Assembly (NCBI GenBank): GCA_900538385.1
Contig: UWSO01000031.1
Coordinates: forward strand, 1 to 24,931
Direction of reading: 5' to 3'
DNA: 24,931 nt
Origin: an uncultured Porphyromonas sp.
Lineage (GTDB): Bacteria > Bacteroidota > Bacteroidia > Bacteroidales > Porphyromonadaceae
Part shown: positions 1-8,849 of the stretch, one piece after another
Numbering within the stretch: the first letter of the stretch is position 1
How the letters are laid out: each line of letters begins with the position of its first letter
Translations under genes and position numbers: made by a program
Notes under the pieces: model-generated
What the model was told of the DNA's origin: nothing
Seen by the model: only the letters and a program-made list of their open reading frames with translations
Databases searched by the model: none

Positions 1-70
1 TATCGTGCAAATCCCTCTCATTTCCATTTACTTACCCGCAATCCTCTCCCTAATGCCCTTCCCCCTAATA

Positions 71-145
71 GTTCCTCCCTTGGAACCGAAAAGTTCCTCC
101 CTTGGAACTAAAAAGTTCCAAGAGGGGAACTATTTTTGGAACTCG
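71..145. repeat. Short 22-bp-period inverted-repeat array (array 1)
   Basis: GTTCCTCCCTTGGAAC occurs at 71-86 and 93-108. The reverse-oriented relative GTTCCAAGAGGGGAAC follows at 115-130, and a last half arm GGAAC at 138-142. The starts are 22 bp apart (71, 93, 115). Each unit is a small inverted repeat with arms GTTCC and GGAAC around a C-rich core, separated by an A-rich linker. No gene overlaps convincingly. The architecture matches the larger arrays at 8850-9009 and 11470-11680, but the arm sequence differs. Confidence 0.8.
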
Positions 146-308
146 TATATATAACGGATTCAGCACAATACGAACAGAGTAGACGAGATGTCCGCACGAT
201 GGCGACTCACAGACAAGGATTGACGGGAGGGAGTCCGCTGTTGCATGACAAGATCAATAGCGATGCGACGTGTAACGATTTTCGGGAATTGAGGGCGGGG
301 TCTTTCTG

Positions 309-339
309 TTGCTCAGTCTTAAAACATTTCATACCTTTG
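309..339 (+). promoter_or_regulatory. Probable Bacteroidota promoter upstream of the protease gene
   Basis: TACCTTTG at 332-339 matches the Bacteroidota -7 consensus TAnnTTTG. A TTG at 309-311 lies 20 nt upstream, the usual distance for the -33 element. Transcription would start near 346, giving a leader of about 185 nt before the protease start codon. The rest of 1-530 holds array 1 and no gene that I can support. Confidence 0.5.
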
Positions 340-530
340 CTTGAAGTCTGAAACTCGATCGAATGTGAAGATAATAGAGCCAAATCATACTATCGTACTA
401 GGTGTGGATACGAGCCTACCGCCACAAGCCTCTGTGCGGTCTCTAGAACGTACCATGACTACATTTCATCTGAGCCTCAACAGATAATTTGCCACTTAAA
501 CAACCATAGATATAATACTAAAGAAGACCA

Positions 531-3413
531 ATGAATCACCTAAAGAATCGACTGATCCTACTGATCCTCATTCCTCTCTTCCTTTTCGCTGGAGCCAATA
601 GCGGTATAGCGCAGCAATCCTTCGGAGGCACACCACAGCTCCTCGGGGAGGGTACACTACGCACCGCAACAGCCAGCATCTCGCTTGCTCCAGACTTCAA
701 TCCGCAAGACCTAATCCGCAAAGAGACATGGCACAAGGGTGAGCTCTATCGCAAGCCTTACAACATCGGCAAGGTAGTCCCTTGCTTCATAGACTTCGCT
801 TCTGAGGCTGAGCTGATTGGCTCTACAGCAGGTACAGACATCTATCGACTAGAGATAGATATGGAGCAGAGTCCTGTAGGACTAAACCTATACTACTCAG
901 ACTTCTTCATACCCCAGGGTGGACGGCTTTACATCTACACCCCAGGTGGCGAGCAGCTCCTTGGAGCCTACACACACGAGACGCATCCTAAGCATGGCGC
1001 CTTTGCCTCTGAGCCGCTCAGTGGGAGCAAGCTGATACTAGACTACGAGGCTCCCCGTGGATCTGCAAGACCCTCTATCCTAATCAGCGGCGTGGGCTAC
1101 CTCTACCGCTCGGTAATGCAGGCTCACGTGGGGCATGGTATAGAGAATGAAGACGCATCAGACCCCGCTAAGGATAAGTATTGCCAGATCAATGTCAACT
1201 GCCCCGAGGGTGATGAGTGGCAGGAGCAGAAGAGTAGCTCAGTCATCTATATGCCGGTTTTCGCTAATGGCGACATAAGTTGGTGCTCTGGTAACCTCAT
1301 CAACAATGCAAAGGGAGACTTCAAACCCTATATCCTTACAGCAGCTCACTGCTCCGGAGAGGAGGGTACGGACGATCCTTCGGTAGGATCGTTCAAGGGA
1401 GACTTCGGCATAGACCAGAGCAAGATGGATCAGTGGATCTTTGGCTTTCACTATGAGAAGCCACGCTGCAACAATAGCGACTACGGATTCCAAATGACCA
1501 AGACACTTACTGGCGCGAACATACGCACCTACACATCTGTCTATGGTTACTCTGATGGTATGCTCCTAGAGCTCAAGGATGAGATACCGCTCGACTACCG
1601 TGTCTACTACTCAGGCTGGAATGCTACGGAGCAAACATGGCAGAATGGAGCCGGCATTCATCATCCTGCAGGAGATGTAACCAAAATCGCGCTTTACAGT
1701 GGAGGCATGGGTCTCGGTCAGTGGATGGAAGGTTCTTCGTGGGTGATTACAGCATTAGGAGGTAAGGATGATCACTACAAGCTCATGTTTGATAAAGGGA
1801 ATACAGAGGGAGGCTCCTCAGGGTCTCCACTATATAATGATAAGAAAGAGCAGATCGGTACCCTCACAGGAGGTAGTATCAGACCCTGTGCTCAAGATGG
1901 CTTCTATGGTCGTCTCAGCTCACACTTTAATAAGTACAGCGACAAGGGTGATCTATACCACATGGATATGTACCTCGATCCAGACAGTACGGGGGTACTC
2001 AAGGTGGCTGGCACATGGCGTGAAGACTATAAGCCTTTTGCCCCCATACGTGAGCTACGAGGCAAGCTAGACCTCAAGGATCATCTCAAGGTAGAGCTAG
2101 AGTGGGATGCAGTACCAGCACACACACAGGGCTATCCCATCAGCTATCAGATATATCGCAACGGTACACCGCTGACAGAGGTTACTGACACGGTCTACAT
2201 AGATCAGCTCAACTATGGTCTCACATCTATAGGCTCTGTCAGCTATGCCGTAGAAGCTCTCTATACTGTCGAGGGCAAAAAGATCCCTACCCCAGCAGCT
2301 TACCGCACGGTCTATATGGGCAAGCTCGTCAAGGAAGTTGAGGCTACAATACAAAAAGAAGAAACTGGAGGCGTAACCGTCACTTGGCTACACCCCGTCA
2401 ATACACAGACGATCTCTAAGATCGCTGACAGAGCAAAGATGCATCCAGTCAAGGCGTCCTCTAAGCTTGTAAATAAACTCGCTTTATATGGATACTCTGA
2501 GATACGCTACTTTGACAAGTTTCGTTTAGGGCACTCTCCATTTGACAAGCCTCTATATGTACATCAGATCAATGTCCTTCCTGTAGCAACGAGCAAAGGT
2601 AATCTACATCACCTCTATCTACGCCAGAAGCTCAATGAAAGTCGTGAATACGCTCTGTACTACAAAAGCCCCAAGGGAGGCGACGTAACAGGTGATCCCG
2701 AGTGGCTTTCCATCCCGCTCAAGAAGCCTTTTGAACTGGACATGGAGGAGAATCTCGAGGTAGGGTTTAAAATCAGAACGAGCTCTCCTCACGACGTCTA
2801 CATCGATACAAACTCTAAGGATAAGTACCTGGAAGTAGATGGAGGGCTTGTCTCAGTCCTTAGCAGCAACAAGTTTGGGGCAATACCTAACTTTACAGAC
2901 AAAGGCTATATGGCGCTTGAGCTAGTTATCTCTGATAGCCCCACACTCAGTGGTGACACCATCCGTGAGACTTTAACTCGTGGACCACTTCCAGTCCCAT
3001 TCCCAGAGGTCAAGGGCTATGCGATCTATCGCAATGACGAGCTACTCATCGAGACAGATCCGTCTATACTTTCTTATCAAGACGCTGAGGGCAAGAAGGA
3101 AGATAAGTACCGCATCGTAGTACTATATGATGCCCCAAAGAAGCTATCGATCGATCAGAGCAAGACAGAGAGCAAGAGACCTTATCTCTACCCATCGGTC
3201 ATCAGCGATATGGCTACTCTCTCTGAATCTGACGGAACTCTATCGCTACAGCTTTACGATCTCTCAGGGCGCTGTCTCCAGACTCTGCAAGGAGATGCAC
3301 TGCGTGGCTCTATCGATCTGACAGATCTACCCGAGGGCTCATACATCGCACTCATACGTACTATGCAAGAGACCTTTACGCAGAGAATTATGATTAAACG
3401 AAGTCTATTCTAA
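531..3413 (+). CDS. Secreted lysyl-endopeptidase-like trypsin-fold serine protease with T9SS sorting domain
   Basis: A 960-residue protein with a signal peptide (about residues 1-28, ending GIAQ). The protease domain spans roughly 210-490. The catalytic His is in LTAAHC (H273), the probable Asp in YSDGMLLEL (D342), and the Ser in GGSSGSPLY (S430), which has the GxSGSP form typical of Achromobacter-type lysyl endopeptidases rather than GDSGGP. The paired cysteines in CQINVNCPEGD (218, 224) also fit that family. A fibronectin-III-like segment follows (about 505-600, and again about 845-880). The last ~75 residues (LYDLSGR..., IDLTDLPEGSYI, ending KRSLF) look like a type IX secretion C-terminal domain, so the protein is probably exported to the cell surface. 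Lys specificity is not proven: I could not align the S1 pocket. It appears monocistronic. Confidence 0.85.
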   Translation: MNHLKNRLILLILIPLFLFAGANSGIAQQSFGGTPQLLGEGTLRTATASISLAPDFNPQDLIRKETWHKGELYRKPYNIGKVVPCFIDFASEAELIGSTAGTDIYRLEIDMEQSPVGLNLYYSDFFIPQGGRLYIYTPGGEQLLGAYTHETHPKHGAFASEPLSGSKLILDYEAPRGSARPSILISGVGYLYRSVMQAHVGHGIENEDASDPAKDKYCQINVNCPEGDEWQEQKSSSVIYMPVFANGDISWCSGNLINNAKGDFKPYILTAAHCSGEEGTDDPSVGSFKGDFGIDQSKMDQWIFGFHYEKPRCNNSDYGFQMTKTLTGANIRTYTSVYGYSDGMLLELKDEIPLDYRVYYSGWNATEQTWQNGAGIHHPAGDVTKIALYSGGMGLGQWMEGSSWVITALGGKDDHYKLMFDKGNTEGGSSGSPLYNDKKEQIGTLTGGSIRPCAQDGFYGRLSSHFNKYSDKGDLYHMDMYLDPDSTGVLKVAGTWREDYKPFAPIRELRGKLDLKDHLKVELEWDAVPAHTQGYPISYQIYRNGTPLTEVTDTVYIDQLNYGLTSIGSVSYAVEALYTVEGKKIPTPAAYRTVYMGKLVKEVEATIQKEETGGVTVTWLHPVNTQTISKIADRAKMHPVKASSKLVNKLALYGYSEIRYFDKFRLGHSPFDKPLYVHQINVLPVATSKGNLHHLYLRQKLNESREYALYYKSPKGGDVTGDPEWLSIPLKKPFELDMEENLEVGFKIRTSSPHDVYIDTNSKDKYLEVDGGLVSVLSSNKFGAIPNFTDKGYMALELVISDSPTLSGDTIRETLTRGPLPVPFPEVKGYAIYRNDELLIETDPSILSYQDAEGKKEDKYRIVVLYDAPKKLSIDQSKTESKRPYLYPSVISDMATLSESDGTLSLQLYDLSGRCLQTLQGDALRGSIDLTDLPEGSYIALIRTMQETFTQRIMIKRSLF

Positions 3414-3436
3414 ACACTCTAAGTAGGCAAAGGTGG

Positions 3437-3473
3437 CTGAGGGGGAGAGTCTCCTTAAGAGACCTCCCCTCAG
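3437..3473 (+). terminator. Strong hairpin downstream of the protease gene
   Basis: CTGAGGGG (3437-3444) pairs with CCCCTCAG (3466-3473). Inside it, GTCTC (3449-3453) pairs with GAGAC (3458-3462). The position 24 nt after the protease stop suits a terminator or mRNA 3' stabiliser. No U-tract follows, so intrinsic termination is uncertain. Confidence 0.5.
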
Positions 3474-3515
3474 TGACCAACTTAACAGATTTCAAACCCT
3501 AAACCAACAAATACC

Positions 3516-4964
3516 ATGATGAGGCTAACAAGATCTATATCTCTACTCGTGATCGTCGCCCTCTCATCATACATATGGAGTGCGGCACAGGTGGACTGGG
3601 ATGACGACGTATATTATGTCCCCTCTAAGGCATCTCAGCAAGATAATCGCTCTAACGACCTGTGGGGCGATGCAGAGAACCAGTATGACAACCAAGACCC
3701 TCTCGACGCTTACAATCACCGTGGAGAGGAGTATCAAGGTGAGCGAGGACGTAGCTACTCCTCATCACAGACTAAGAAAGGTGTAGGCAAGTATAGCCGA
3801 CGCATCATGCGCTTTCACAATCCCGCTACTGTATACATATACGACTCTAACAATGTAGATGTATACTACGACGAGGATGGCACCTACGGGATTTATAACT
3901 ATCCCGATCGTTACGACTACGTAGCTGACCGCTATAATCCTGTCGGCATCTCCATCAACCTATGGAGTCCTGGCTGGTATCCATCGTGGGACTACTACTA
4001 TGACTATATGTGGTACAGCTCTTGGTATCCATGGTACACAAACCGATACGCCTATCCTTACAGCTGGGGTGGATACAACTATTGGGGACCTTCTATTTGG
4101 TACACCAATCCTTGGTCTTGGGGCGGTAGCTATTGGTACGGATACTATCCGCACTACGGAGGCTATGGTTACGGAGCTGGTTATAATCATGGATATTGGG
4201 ACGGGTACTACGCTGGCTCTTACGGCATCTACGATCCATACTATGGTAGCTACGTCAAGCCCTCAACTTACTACTCTAATGGTCGCATAGGTAGTAGCTA
4301 CTATGATAGCAGCAATCCGCGTGCCTCACGCGGCAACCAAGGCACACTCTCAGGCAACGCTCGTAGAGGTTCGCTAGATCAGTCTACTTATAGCCGCAAA
4401 GAGGTAGCTGATCGTGGCAACTTCTGGAAGGATGATCGCAATCGTATCTATGACAATACGCAGGGACGTAGTGCTCGTGGATCGTACGATCAGTCTAGCG
4501 GCATACAGCGCAGAGCTTCGGAGGGTTACAGACAAGAGTCTTCTCGTTCACGCCGTGGGTCCTACTTTGAGGATGCCACCTCCATCAGACAGGAACGACA
4601 GGTCTCCCCATCGAATCGCAACTACAACTCAGGCTCCGCTCGTTCACGTCGTGGTAACTACGATGCCTCAACGAATAGCCAGAGAAGAAGCTATGACACG
4701 CCTAGTAACAGGAGAAGCTATGACACGCCTAGTAACAGAAGCTATCGTAGCAACTCCAGCTCCTCTGTACGCTCTAATCGAGGGAACAGCAGCTGGCAGG
4801 GAAGCTCGTCTAGCTCCTCATCTCGCAGCAGTCGTAGTTACGACTCTCCTAGCAGCTCTAGATCATCCTCTAGCAGCTTTGGATCTTCGTCCTCCTCATC
4901 ACGGAGTAGCAGCTCGGCTGGTAGCTCCTCATCTTCTGGTCGCAGTGCTAGAGGACGCCGATAG
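3516..4964 (+). CDS. Secreted Tyr/Trp/Gly- and Ser/Arg-rich low-complexity protein, unknown function
   Basis: A 482-residue protein with a signal peptide (about 1-24, SYIWSAAQ). It has three compositional zones. An acidic N-terminal part runs to about residue 130. A segment extremely rich in Tyr, Trp and Gly follows (about 150-255; motifs such as GGYGYGAGY and WYPWYT). The C-terminal third is dominated by Ser, Arg and Asn and ends in poly-Ser/Arg. An exact 27-bp direct repeat at 4686 and 4713 encodes RSYDTPSNR twice. Similar Bacteroidota proteins have sometimes been annotated vitellogenin-like because of the Ser-rich tail, which says nothing about function. The composition suggests a surface or periplasmic structural or adhesive protein (inference). 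A long overlapping reading frame (4414-4977) is a shadow of the biased composition. Confidence 0.7.
   Translation: MMRLTRSISLLVIVALSSYIWSAAQVDWDDDVYYVPSKASQQDNRSNDLWGDAENQYDNQDPLDAYNHRGEEYQGERGRSYSSSQTKKGVGKYSRRIMRFHNPATVYIYDSNNVDVYYDEDGTYGIYNYPDRYDYVADRYNPVGISINLWSPGWYPSWDYYYDYMWYSSWYPWYTNRYAYPYSWGGYNYWGPSIWYTNPWSWGGSYWYGYYPHYGGYGYGAGYNHGYWDGYYAGSYGIYDPYYGSYVKPSTYYSNGRIGSSYYDSSNPRASRGNQGTLSGNARRGSLDQSTYSRKEVADRGNFWKDDRNRIYDNTQGRSARGSYDQSSGIQRRASEGYRQESSRSRRGSYFEDATSIRQERQVSPSNRNYNSGSARSRRGNYDASTNSQRRSYDTPSNRRSYDTPSNRSYRSNSSSSVRSNRGNSSWQGSSSSSSSRSSRSYDSPSSSRSSSSSFGSSSSSSRSSSSAGSSSSSGRSARGRR
4686..4738 (+). repeat. 27-bp in-frame tandem repeat
   Basis: Two consecutive copies of a 27-bp unit begin at 4686 and 4713. 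Each encodes RSYDTPSNR within the low-complexity protein. Being a multiple of three, copy-number change would keep the frame. Confidence 0.85.
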
Positions 4965-4976
4965 TAGACACTTCTA

Positions 4977-5056
4977 AGTATGAGACTTGTATCATTAGCC
5001 ACCGCACGCAGGTTCTGACTAATGGTCAAGTCTCATTCGTTTATACACTCATACTT
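4977..5056 (+). promoter_or_regulatory. Intergenic RNA structure with two mutually exclusive stems
   Basis: TGAGACTTG (4981-4989) can pair with CAAGTCTCA (5027-5035), with inner support from ATTAG/CTAAT. The overlapping stretch AAGTATGAG (4977-4985) can instead pair with CTCATACTT (5048-5056), which ends 7 nt before the start codon of the next gene. The two pairings share 4981-4985 and cannot coexist. This is either an attenuator-like leader or simply a terminator hairpin beside a chance match. Confidence 0.4.
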
Positions 5057-5063
5057 GTAAACT

Positions 5064-6677
5064 ATGCTTCGACACTATTTCATTCCCCTCATAAGCTTAG
5101 CCATCCTACTCATCACAGGAAGCTACCTATCCGCACAGACTCATGACAATGCGCTACGCTTTAGCACCGAAACGCTCGACGGGACAGCTCGCTACCAAGC
5201 TATGGGAGGAGCTTTCGGTGCAGTAGGCGCTGACTACAGCAGCTTGCGACAAAACCCAGCAGGTCTAGGGCTCTTCCGCAGTAACGAGATACAGGGCACC
5301 ATCGCTTTCGGGCAGAACCTTGACCAAGCCACTTGGTACAAAGAGCAGTACAAGAAGGGTCGCACTGCCTTCAGTGGTAATATGTCAGTCGTGCTAGCTA
5401 CACCGCTCAGAGGATCTGGTTTATCTTTCAACCTCGCTCTAGGTTTCTACCAGCGCCAGAGCTTCGCACGCTCTTTTGACATAAGCAATCATCAGATTAC
5501 GGACTTCTCACTAGCGGACTACGCAGCCTTTATCACACCAACCAATGTTTCTTCCGATAACTTGCTCAGCAAGAACGCTTATGGTAGTGTCCCCGCACCG
5601 TGGCTCGCCATACTAGGGCATGGAGCTGGATGGACAGTACAGCGTCCAGAGGGCTTCTACGAGAGCGCCTTCAACTACAGTGATAAGGGCGGTATATTAG
5701 GGCCTAGCAATTCGCAGTTACGAGTCAACGAGCGTGGCGGCATTCAGGACTTTGACTTCACCTGCGGACTTAACTACAACGACCGCCTATACTTCGGCTT
5801 AGGAGTCAAGCTCAGTGCGCTAGACTATCGGATGAACTCCTACTACGGCGAAGACTTCATAGACAAGGATTACCTGGAGCTGGCCAACGAGCTTCGCACT
5901 TCTGGCTCAGGCGCATCGGTTAGCTTCGGCTTGATCGCTCGTGTCTCAGACCATCTACGCCTGGGAGCTGCAGTCCAAACGCCCACATGGTTCTCACTGC
6001 AAGACAACTACGTAGCAGGAGCCGAGTCTCGACACCTACGAGTAGACAAGGAGGGCAAGCCTCTATCCGAGAAGGAGTGGACTAAAAAAGATCAGACACC
6101 TAGCGATGCCGCTTGGCGCTACCAGCTACAGACCCCTACAAAGGTCGTTCTCAGTGGAGCCTTCGTCGGACGGCACGGCATGCTGAGTCTCGACTATGAG
6201 CTAGCCAACTACTCGGGCATCCAGCTCAAAGACACCTATGGTCCTTTTGTCGATGACAACAAACTGATGAAGGACTACTTCACCCCTATGCAGAGCACGC
6301 TACGTCTCGGTGGCGAGCTGAGAATATCTCCTCAGTTCAGTATCCGTGCGGGTGGCTACTGGCGACAAGCGCCTATGAAGGCAAGCTTCGACTCCAACCC
6401 CAAGCAACAAAGTGCCACAATCCCTGTCAACGAGGCAGGTACCGTGCCGCACTACGAGATCGTCGGCATGGGCTACGGTGTCACGGGCGGATTAGGCTGG
6501 CGCTTCTCCCCCTTCTCTTACTTAGATCTAGCGATCGTCTATCAGGGACAGCAATCTCACATGTACCCCTTCCCGACACGTTATTATGCTGATGGGGTGC
6601 AGCTCACGACGCCTCAAGCTATCCAGCTACAGAAGCACCGCATCTACGGGGTAGCAACCTTCGGCTTTAAGTTCTAA
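5064..6677 (+). CDS. OMPP1/FadL/TodX-like outer-membrane protein (often annotated hemin receptor)
   Basis: A 537-residue protein with a signal peptide (about 1-24, SYLSAQ). The mature N-terminus reads DNALRFSTETLDGTARYQAMGG and then GADYSSLRQNPAGLGL. This NPAGL-type start is typical of the OMPP1/FadL/TodX and UPF0164 beta-barrel families. Amphipathic beta-strands run through the rest and the chain ends in GFKF, with the C-terminal aromatic expected of an outer-membrane barrel. Relatives in Bacteroidota carry the label hemin receptor on weak grounds; transport of a hydrophobic substrate is the family expectation. The EcsC-family gene follows 23 nt downstream, so the two are probably co-transcribed. 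Confidence 0.8.
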   Translation: MLRHYFIPLISLAILLITGSYLSAQTHDNALRFSTETLDGTARYQAMGGAFGAVGADYSSLRQNPAGLGLFRSNEIQGTIAFGQNLDQATWYKEQYKKGRTAFSGNMSVVLATPLRGSGLSFNLALGFYQRQSFARSFDISNHQITDFSLADYAAFITPTNVSSDNLLSKNAYGSVPAPWLAILGHGAGWTVQRPEGFYESAFNYSDKGGILGPSNSQLRVNERGGIQDFDFTCGLNYNDRLYFGLGVKLSALDYRMNSYYGEDFIDKDYLELANELRTSGSGASVSFGLIARVSDHLRLGAAVQTPTWFSLQDNYVAGAESRHLRVDKEGKPLSEKEWTKKDQTPSDAAWRYQLQTPTKVVLSGAFVGRHGMLSLDYELANYSGIQLKDTYGPFVDDNKLMKDYFTPMQSTLRLGGELRISPQFSIRAGGYWRQAPMKASFDSNPKQQSATIPVNEAGTVPHYEIVGMGYGVTGGLGWRFSPFSYLDLAIVYQGQQSHMYPFPTRYYADGVQLTTPQAIQLQKHRIYGVATFGFKF

Positions 6678-6700
6678 ACCTCTCTATTAACTACAGAACC

Positions 6701-7414
6701 ATGTCACTATCTTCCAAAGCTTGGGATCGTCTCCTAGACCTTGTCCTCGGGGCCAATATGGCGCAGGTCAATCGTGTCGAGTGGCTCACCGATGCGCTCT
6801 ACCCCTTTCTCTCTATCACTGAGCTAGAGCAGCTCGCCACGGAGCCTCCCCACCGCTTCCTCTCGGTCAAGGTCCTTAACCATATTGCCAACCAAGAGAT
6901 AAATCGCCATACCGAACTCCTAGCTATGGGTTCGGCAGGAAGCAGTCTCACAGGCTGCATAGCCACATGGGTCGGCATACCGACAGAGCTAGCGCAGTAC
7001 AGTGTCAGCCTCGTCCTCCTCATACAGAAGCTCGCCTACCTCTACGGCTGGGACGACTTCTACTCCTATGGAACCGTAACGGCAGAGACCAAGGCGCGTA
7101 TAACCTTTATGATGGGCAGCATGCTAGGCATACGAGAGGCTGATGCACTCCTCCGCAGCGCTTGTCGCTCATATAAGGGTCAAGTCTCCATAACGCCTAT
7201 GCCATATGTAGGCGACCACTCCCCTATCGACAAAGTCATTGTAGAGATCTCAAAGCGTCTCTTAGTCCTCTCCGCCAAGGGTGGCGTCACTGCCTGGATC
7301 GGTCGCAAGACGCCTCTCATCGGTGTCACCATCGGAGCAACGAGCTCTTACCTCCTGGTCAAGCCCTCTCTCGTACGTATGAAAGTACTCCTACGTGACC
7401 TCATGCAGGCGTAA
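6701..7414 (+). CDS. EcsC family protein
   Basis: A 237-residue protein without a signal peptide. It shows the EcsC-family pattern: helical N-terminal half, the glycine/serine-rich stretch MGSAGSSLTGCIATWVG (about 76-92), the LIQKLAYLYGWDDF motif (about 107-120), and a C-terminal hydrophobic hairpin with KGGVTAWIGRKTPLIGVTIGA. EcsC proteins take their name from the Bacillus ecs operon; their biochemical role is unresolved. Tight spacing to the upstream barrel gene suggests co-transcription. Membrane-associated by composition (inference). Confidence 0.75.
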   Translation: MSLSSKAWDRLLDLVLGANMAQVNRVEWLTDALYPFLSITELEQLATEPPHRFLSVKVLNHIANQEINRHTELLAMGSAGSSLTGCIATWVGIPTELAQYSVSLVLLIQKLAYLYGWDDFYSYGTVTAETKARITFMMGSMLGIREADALLRSACRSYKGQVSITPMPYVGDHSPIDKVIVEISKRLLVLSAKGGVTAWIGRKTPLIGVTIGATSSYLLVKPSLVRMKVLLRDLMQA

Positions 7415-7432
7415 TCTTCTAGCCTTTGGTTC

Positions 7433-7463
7433 TTTCTTGCATCTCAATAAATCCGTACCTTTG
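7433..7463 (+). promoter_or_regulatory. Probable promoter of the DUF4494 gene
   Basis: TTTC (7433-7436), a 19-nt spacer and TACCTTTG (7456-7463) fit the Bacteroidota -33/-7 promoter geometry. Transcription would begin near 7470, about 30 nt before the ATG at 7502. Confidence 0.6.
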
Positions 7464-7501
7464 CCCCACATCAATTCACTTTTTAGACGAATAGCAACTA
7501 T

Positions 7502-7954
7502 ATGGCCAATTGGTTTGAATGCAAGGTGACCTACGAGAAGATGGTCGACAACGGAACACCCAAGCGTACCTCCGAGGGATACCTCGTACAGGGCGACACC
7601 TATACAGAGATAGAAGAGAGGCTCACCAAGGAGCTCACGCCCTTTACCTCTCTAGGCGAACTCATAATCAATACGATCAAGCGGATCAAGCTTGCTGAGC
7701 TCTTCCTCTCTGATCACCCCGAGGACGATCGATTCTATCGCTGCAAGGTCAACTTCATCTCTCTAGACGAAGCCAAAGGCATCGAAAAGCGCACCGCAGC
7801 AGCTATGATCGTGCAGAGCGACAGCCTGCCCAACGCCCTCAACCGCCTGGAGAAGGAGATGTCCACAACCCTCTCACCCTACGAGATAGCCTCCATCACC
7901 GAGACCATCATCATGGATGCGTGGCCAATAGACTTCTCTAAGCCCAACGAGTAA
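7502..7954 (+). CDS. DUF4494 domain-containing protein
   Basis: A 150-residue cytosolic protein opening MANWFECKVTYEKMVDNGTP, the characteristic N-terminus of the Bacteroidota-specific DUF4494 family. The fold appears duplicated: FECKVTYEK...YTEIEERLTKELTPF in the N-terminal half is echoed by YRCKVNFIS...LPNALNRLEKEMSTTLSPYE in the C-terminal half. Function unknown. It has its own promoter and a strong terminator, so it is probably monocistronic, although yggS follows closely. Confidence 0.8.
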   Translation: MANWFECKVTYEKMVDNGTPKRTSEGYLVQGDTYTEIEERLTKELTPFTSLGELIINTIKRIKLAELFLSDHPEDDRFYRCKVNFISLDEAKGIEKRTAAAMIVQSDSLPNALNRLEKEMSTTLSPYEIASITETIIMDAWPIDFSKPNE

Positions 7955-7970
7955 ATCGATTCCTATTCCG

Positions 7971-8006
7971 AGACTGTTACCGAGAGTCAGGTAGCAGTCT
8001 CTTTTT
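7971..8006 (+). terminator. Rho-independent terminator of the DUF4494 gene
   Basis: AGACTGTTACC (7971-7981) pairs with GGTAGCAGTCT (7990-8000) across an 8-nt loop. The stem is 11 bp with one G-U pair and is followed by CTTTTT (8001-8006). It sits 17 nt after the stop codon. Confidence 0.9.
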
Positions 8007-8042
8007 GCATTGTACCAATCCTCAAAAATTTCTCCACACATC

Positions 8043-8708
8043 ATGATCGCAGAGCGTCTAGCAGAGATACGGAGTCAGATACCAGCGCAGGTGCAGCTGG
8101 TGGCAGTCTCCAAGTTTCACCCCGTCGAGTCCGTCCGTGAAGCTTACGAAGCTGGTCAGCGACTCTTTGGCGAAAATCGTGCACAAGAGCTTGCCGAAAA
8201 AGCTCCCCAGCTCCCCGAAGACATCCAGTGGCACTTCATCGGCACACTACAGCGCAACAAGGTCAAGTATATCGTCCCCTACGTCTCCCTCATCGAGAGC
8301 GTCGACTCTGAGTCACTCCTCAAGGAGATCGTCAAGCAGGCGAACCGCTTCGACCGCCAGCTACGCATCCTCCTGCAGTACAAGATAGCACAGGAGGATA
8401 GCAAGAGCGGCCTAGACCGCACGGAGCTCCTGACACTCGTGGATCACTACCTCGCCACCCCTGAGTGGCGAGAACGCATCACCATCTGCGGCTTGATGGG
8501 TATGGCAACGCTGACAGCAGACAAAAAGCAGATACGCCACGAGTTCGACGCGCTCCGCACGCTACAGACGGAGCTACGTGAGCGCTACCCCGACATCTCG
8601 TGGGATGAGCTCTCTATGGGTATGAGTAGTGACTGGCCCATAGCCGTAGAGGCAGGCTCCACGATCGTGCGCATCGGCACCGCCATCTTTGGCGAGCGAC
8701 AATACTAA
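8043..8708 (+). CDS. yggS: YggS/PLPBP family pyridoxal-phosphate homeostasis protein
   Basis: The family binds PLP and supports vitamin B6 and amino/keto-acid homeostasis; no catalytic reaction is firmly established. The PLP-binding lysine lies in VAVSKFHP (K24 from this start). Family signatures follow: LFGENRAQEL, WHFIGTLQRNKVKYI, IESVDS, LMGMATL, and the C-terminal phosphate-binding LSMGMSSDWPIAVEAGSTIVRIGTAIFG. I chose the ATG at 8043, giving 221 residues, the usual length. The upstream in-frame TTG at 8010 would start 4 nt after the U-tract of the preceding terminator and leave no room for initiation signals. Confidence 0.92.
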   Translation: MIAERLAEIRSQIPAQVQLVAVSKFHPVESVREAYEAGQRLFGENRAQELAEKAPQLPEDIQWHFIGTLQRNKVKYIVPYVSLIESVDSESLLKEIVKQANRFDRQLRILLQYKIAQEDSKSGLDRTELLTLVDHYLATPEWRERITICGLMGMATLTADKKQIRHEFDALRTLQTELRERYPDISWDELSMGMSSDWPIAVEAGSTIVRIGTAIFGERQY

Positions 8709-8764
8709 CCCAGCTCCGCTCTCAACCATAGCCCGCTGACGGAAGTCAGACGCGCACCCATGCA

Positions 8765-8811
8765 GAGGAGACTTAATCGCTGATTAAACGCGGTTAAGTC
8801 TCCTCTTTTTT
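8765..8811 (+). terminator. Rho-independent terminator of yggS
   Basis: GAGGAGACTTAA (8765-8776) pairs perfectly with TTAAGTCTCCTC (8794-8805) across a 17-nt loop. T-tract at 8806-8811. Confidence 0.92.
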
Positions 8812-8849
8812 GTTCCTTTCCCTTACGCAATTCCTCCCCTCTCCCCTAT

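Noticed and set aside
136..351. 71-codon plus-strand ORF left of the protease gene
   Set aside because: It starts inside the repeat array, runs through the promoter-like TACCTTTG and has no recognisable protein features, so I treat it as non-coding.
4414..4977. 187-codon overlapping ORF
   Set aside because: It is a shadow frame caused by the Ser/Arg-rich codons of the true gene.
8010..8042. TTG start extending YggS by 11 residues
   Set aside because: It lies 4 nt after the U-tract of the DUF4494 terminator, and family similarity begins at the ATG at 8043.
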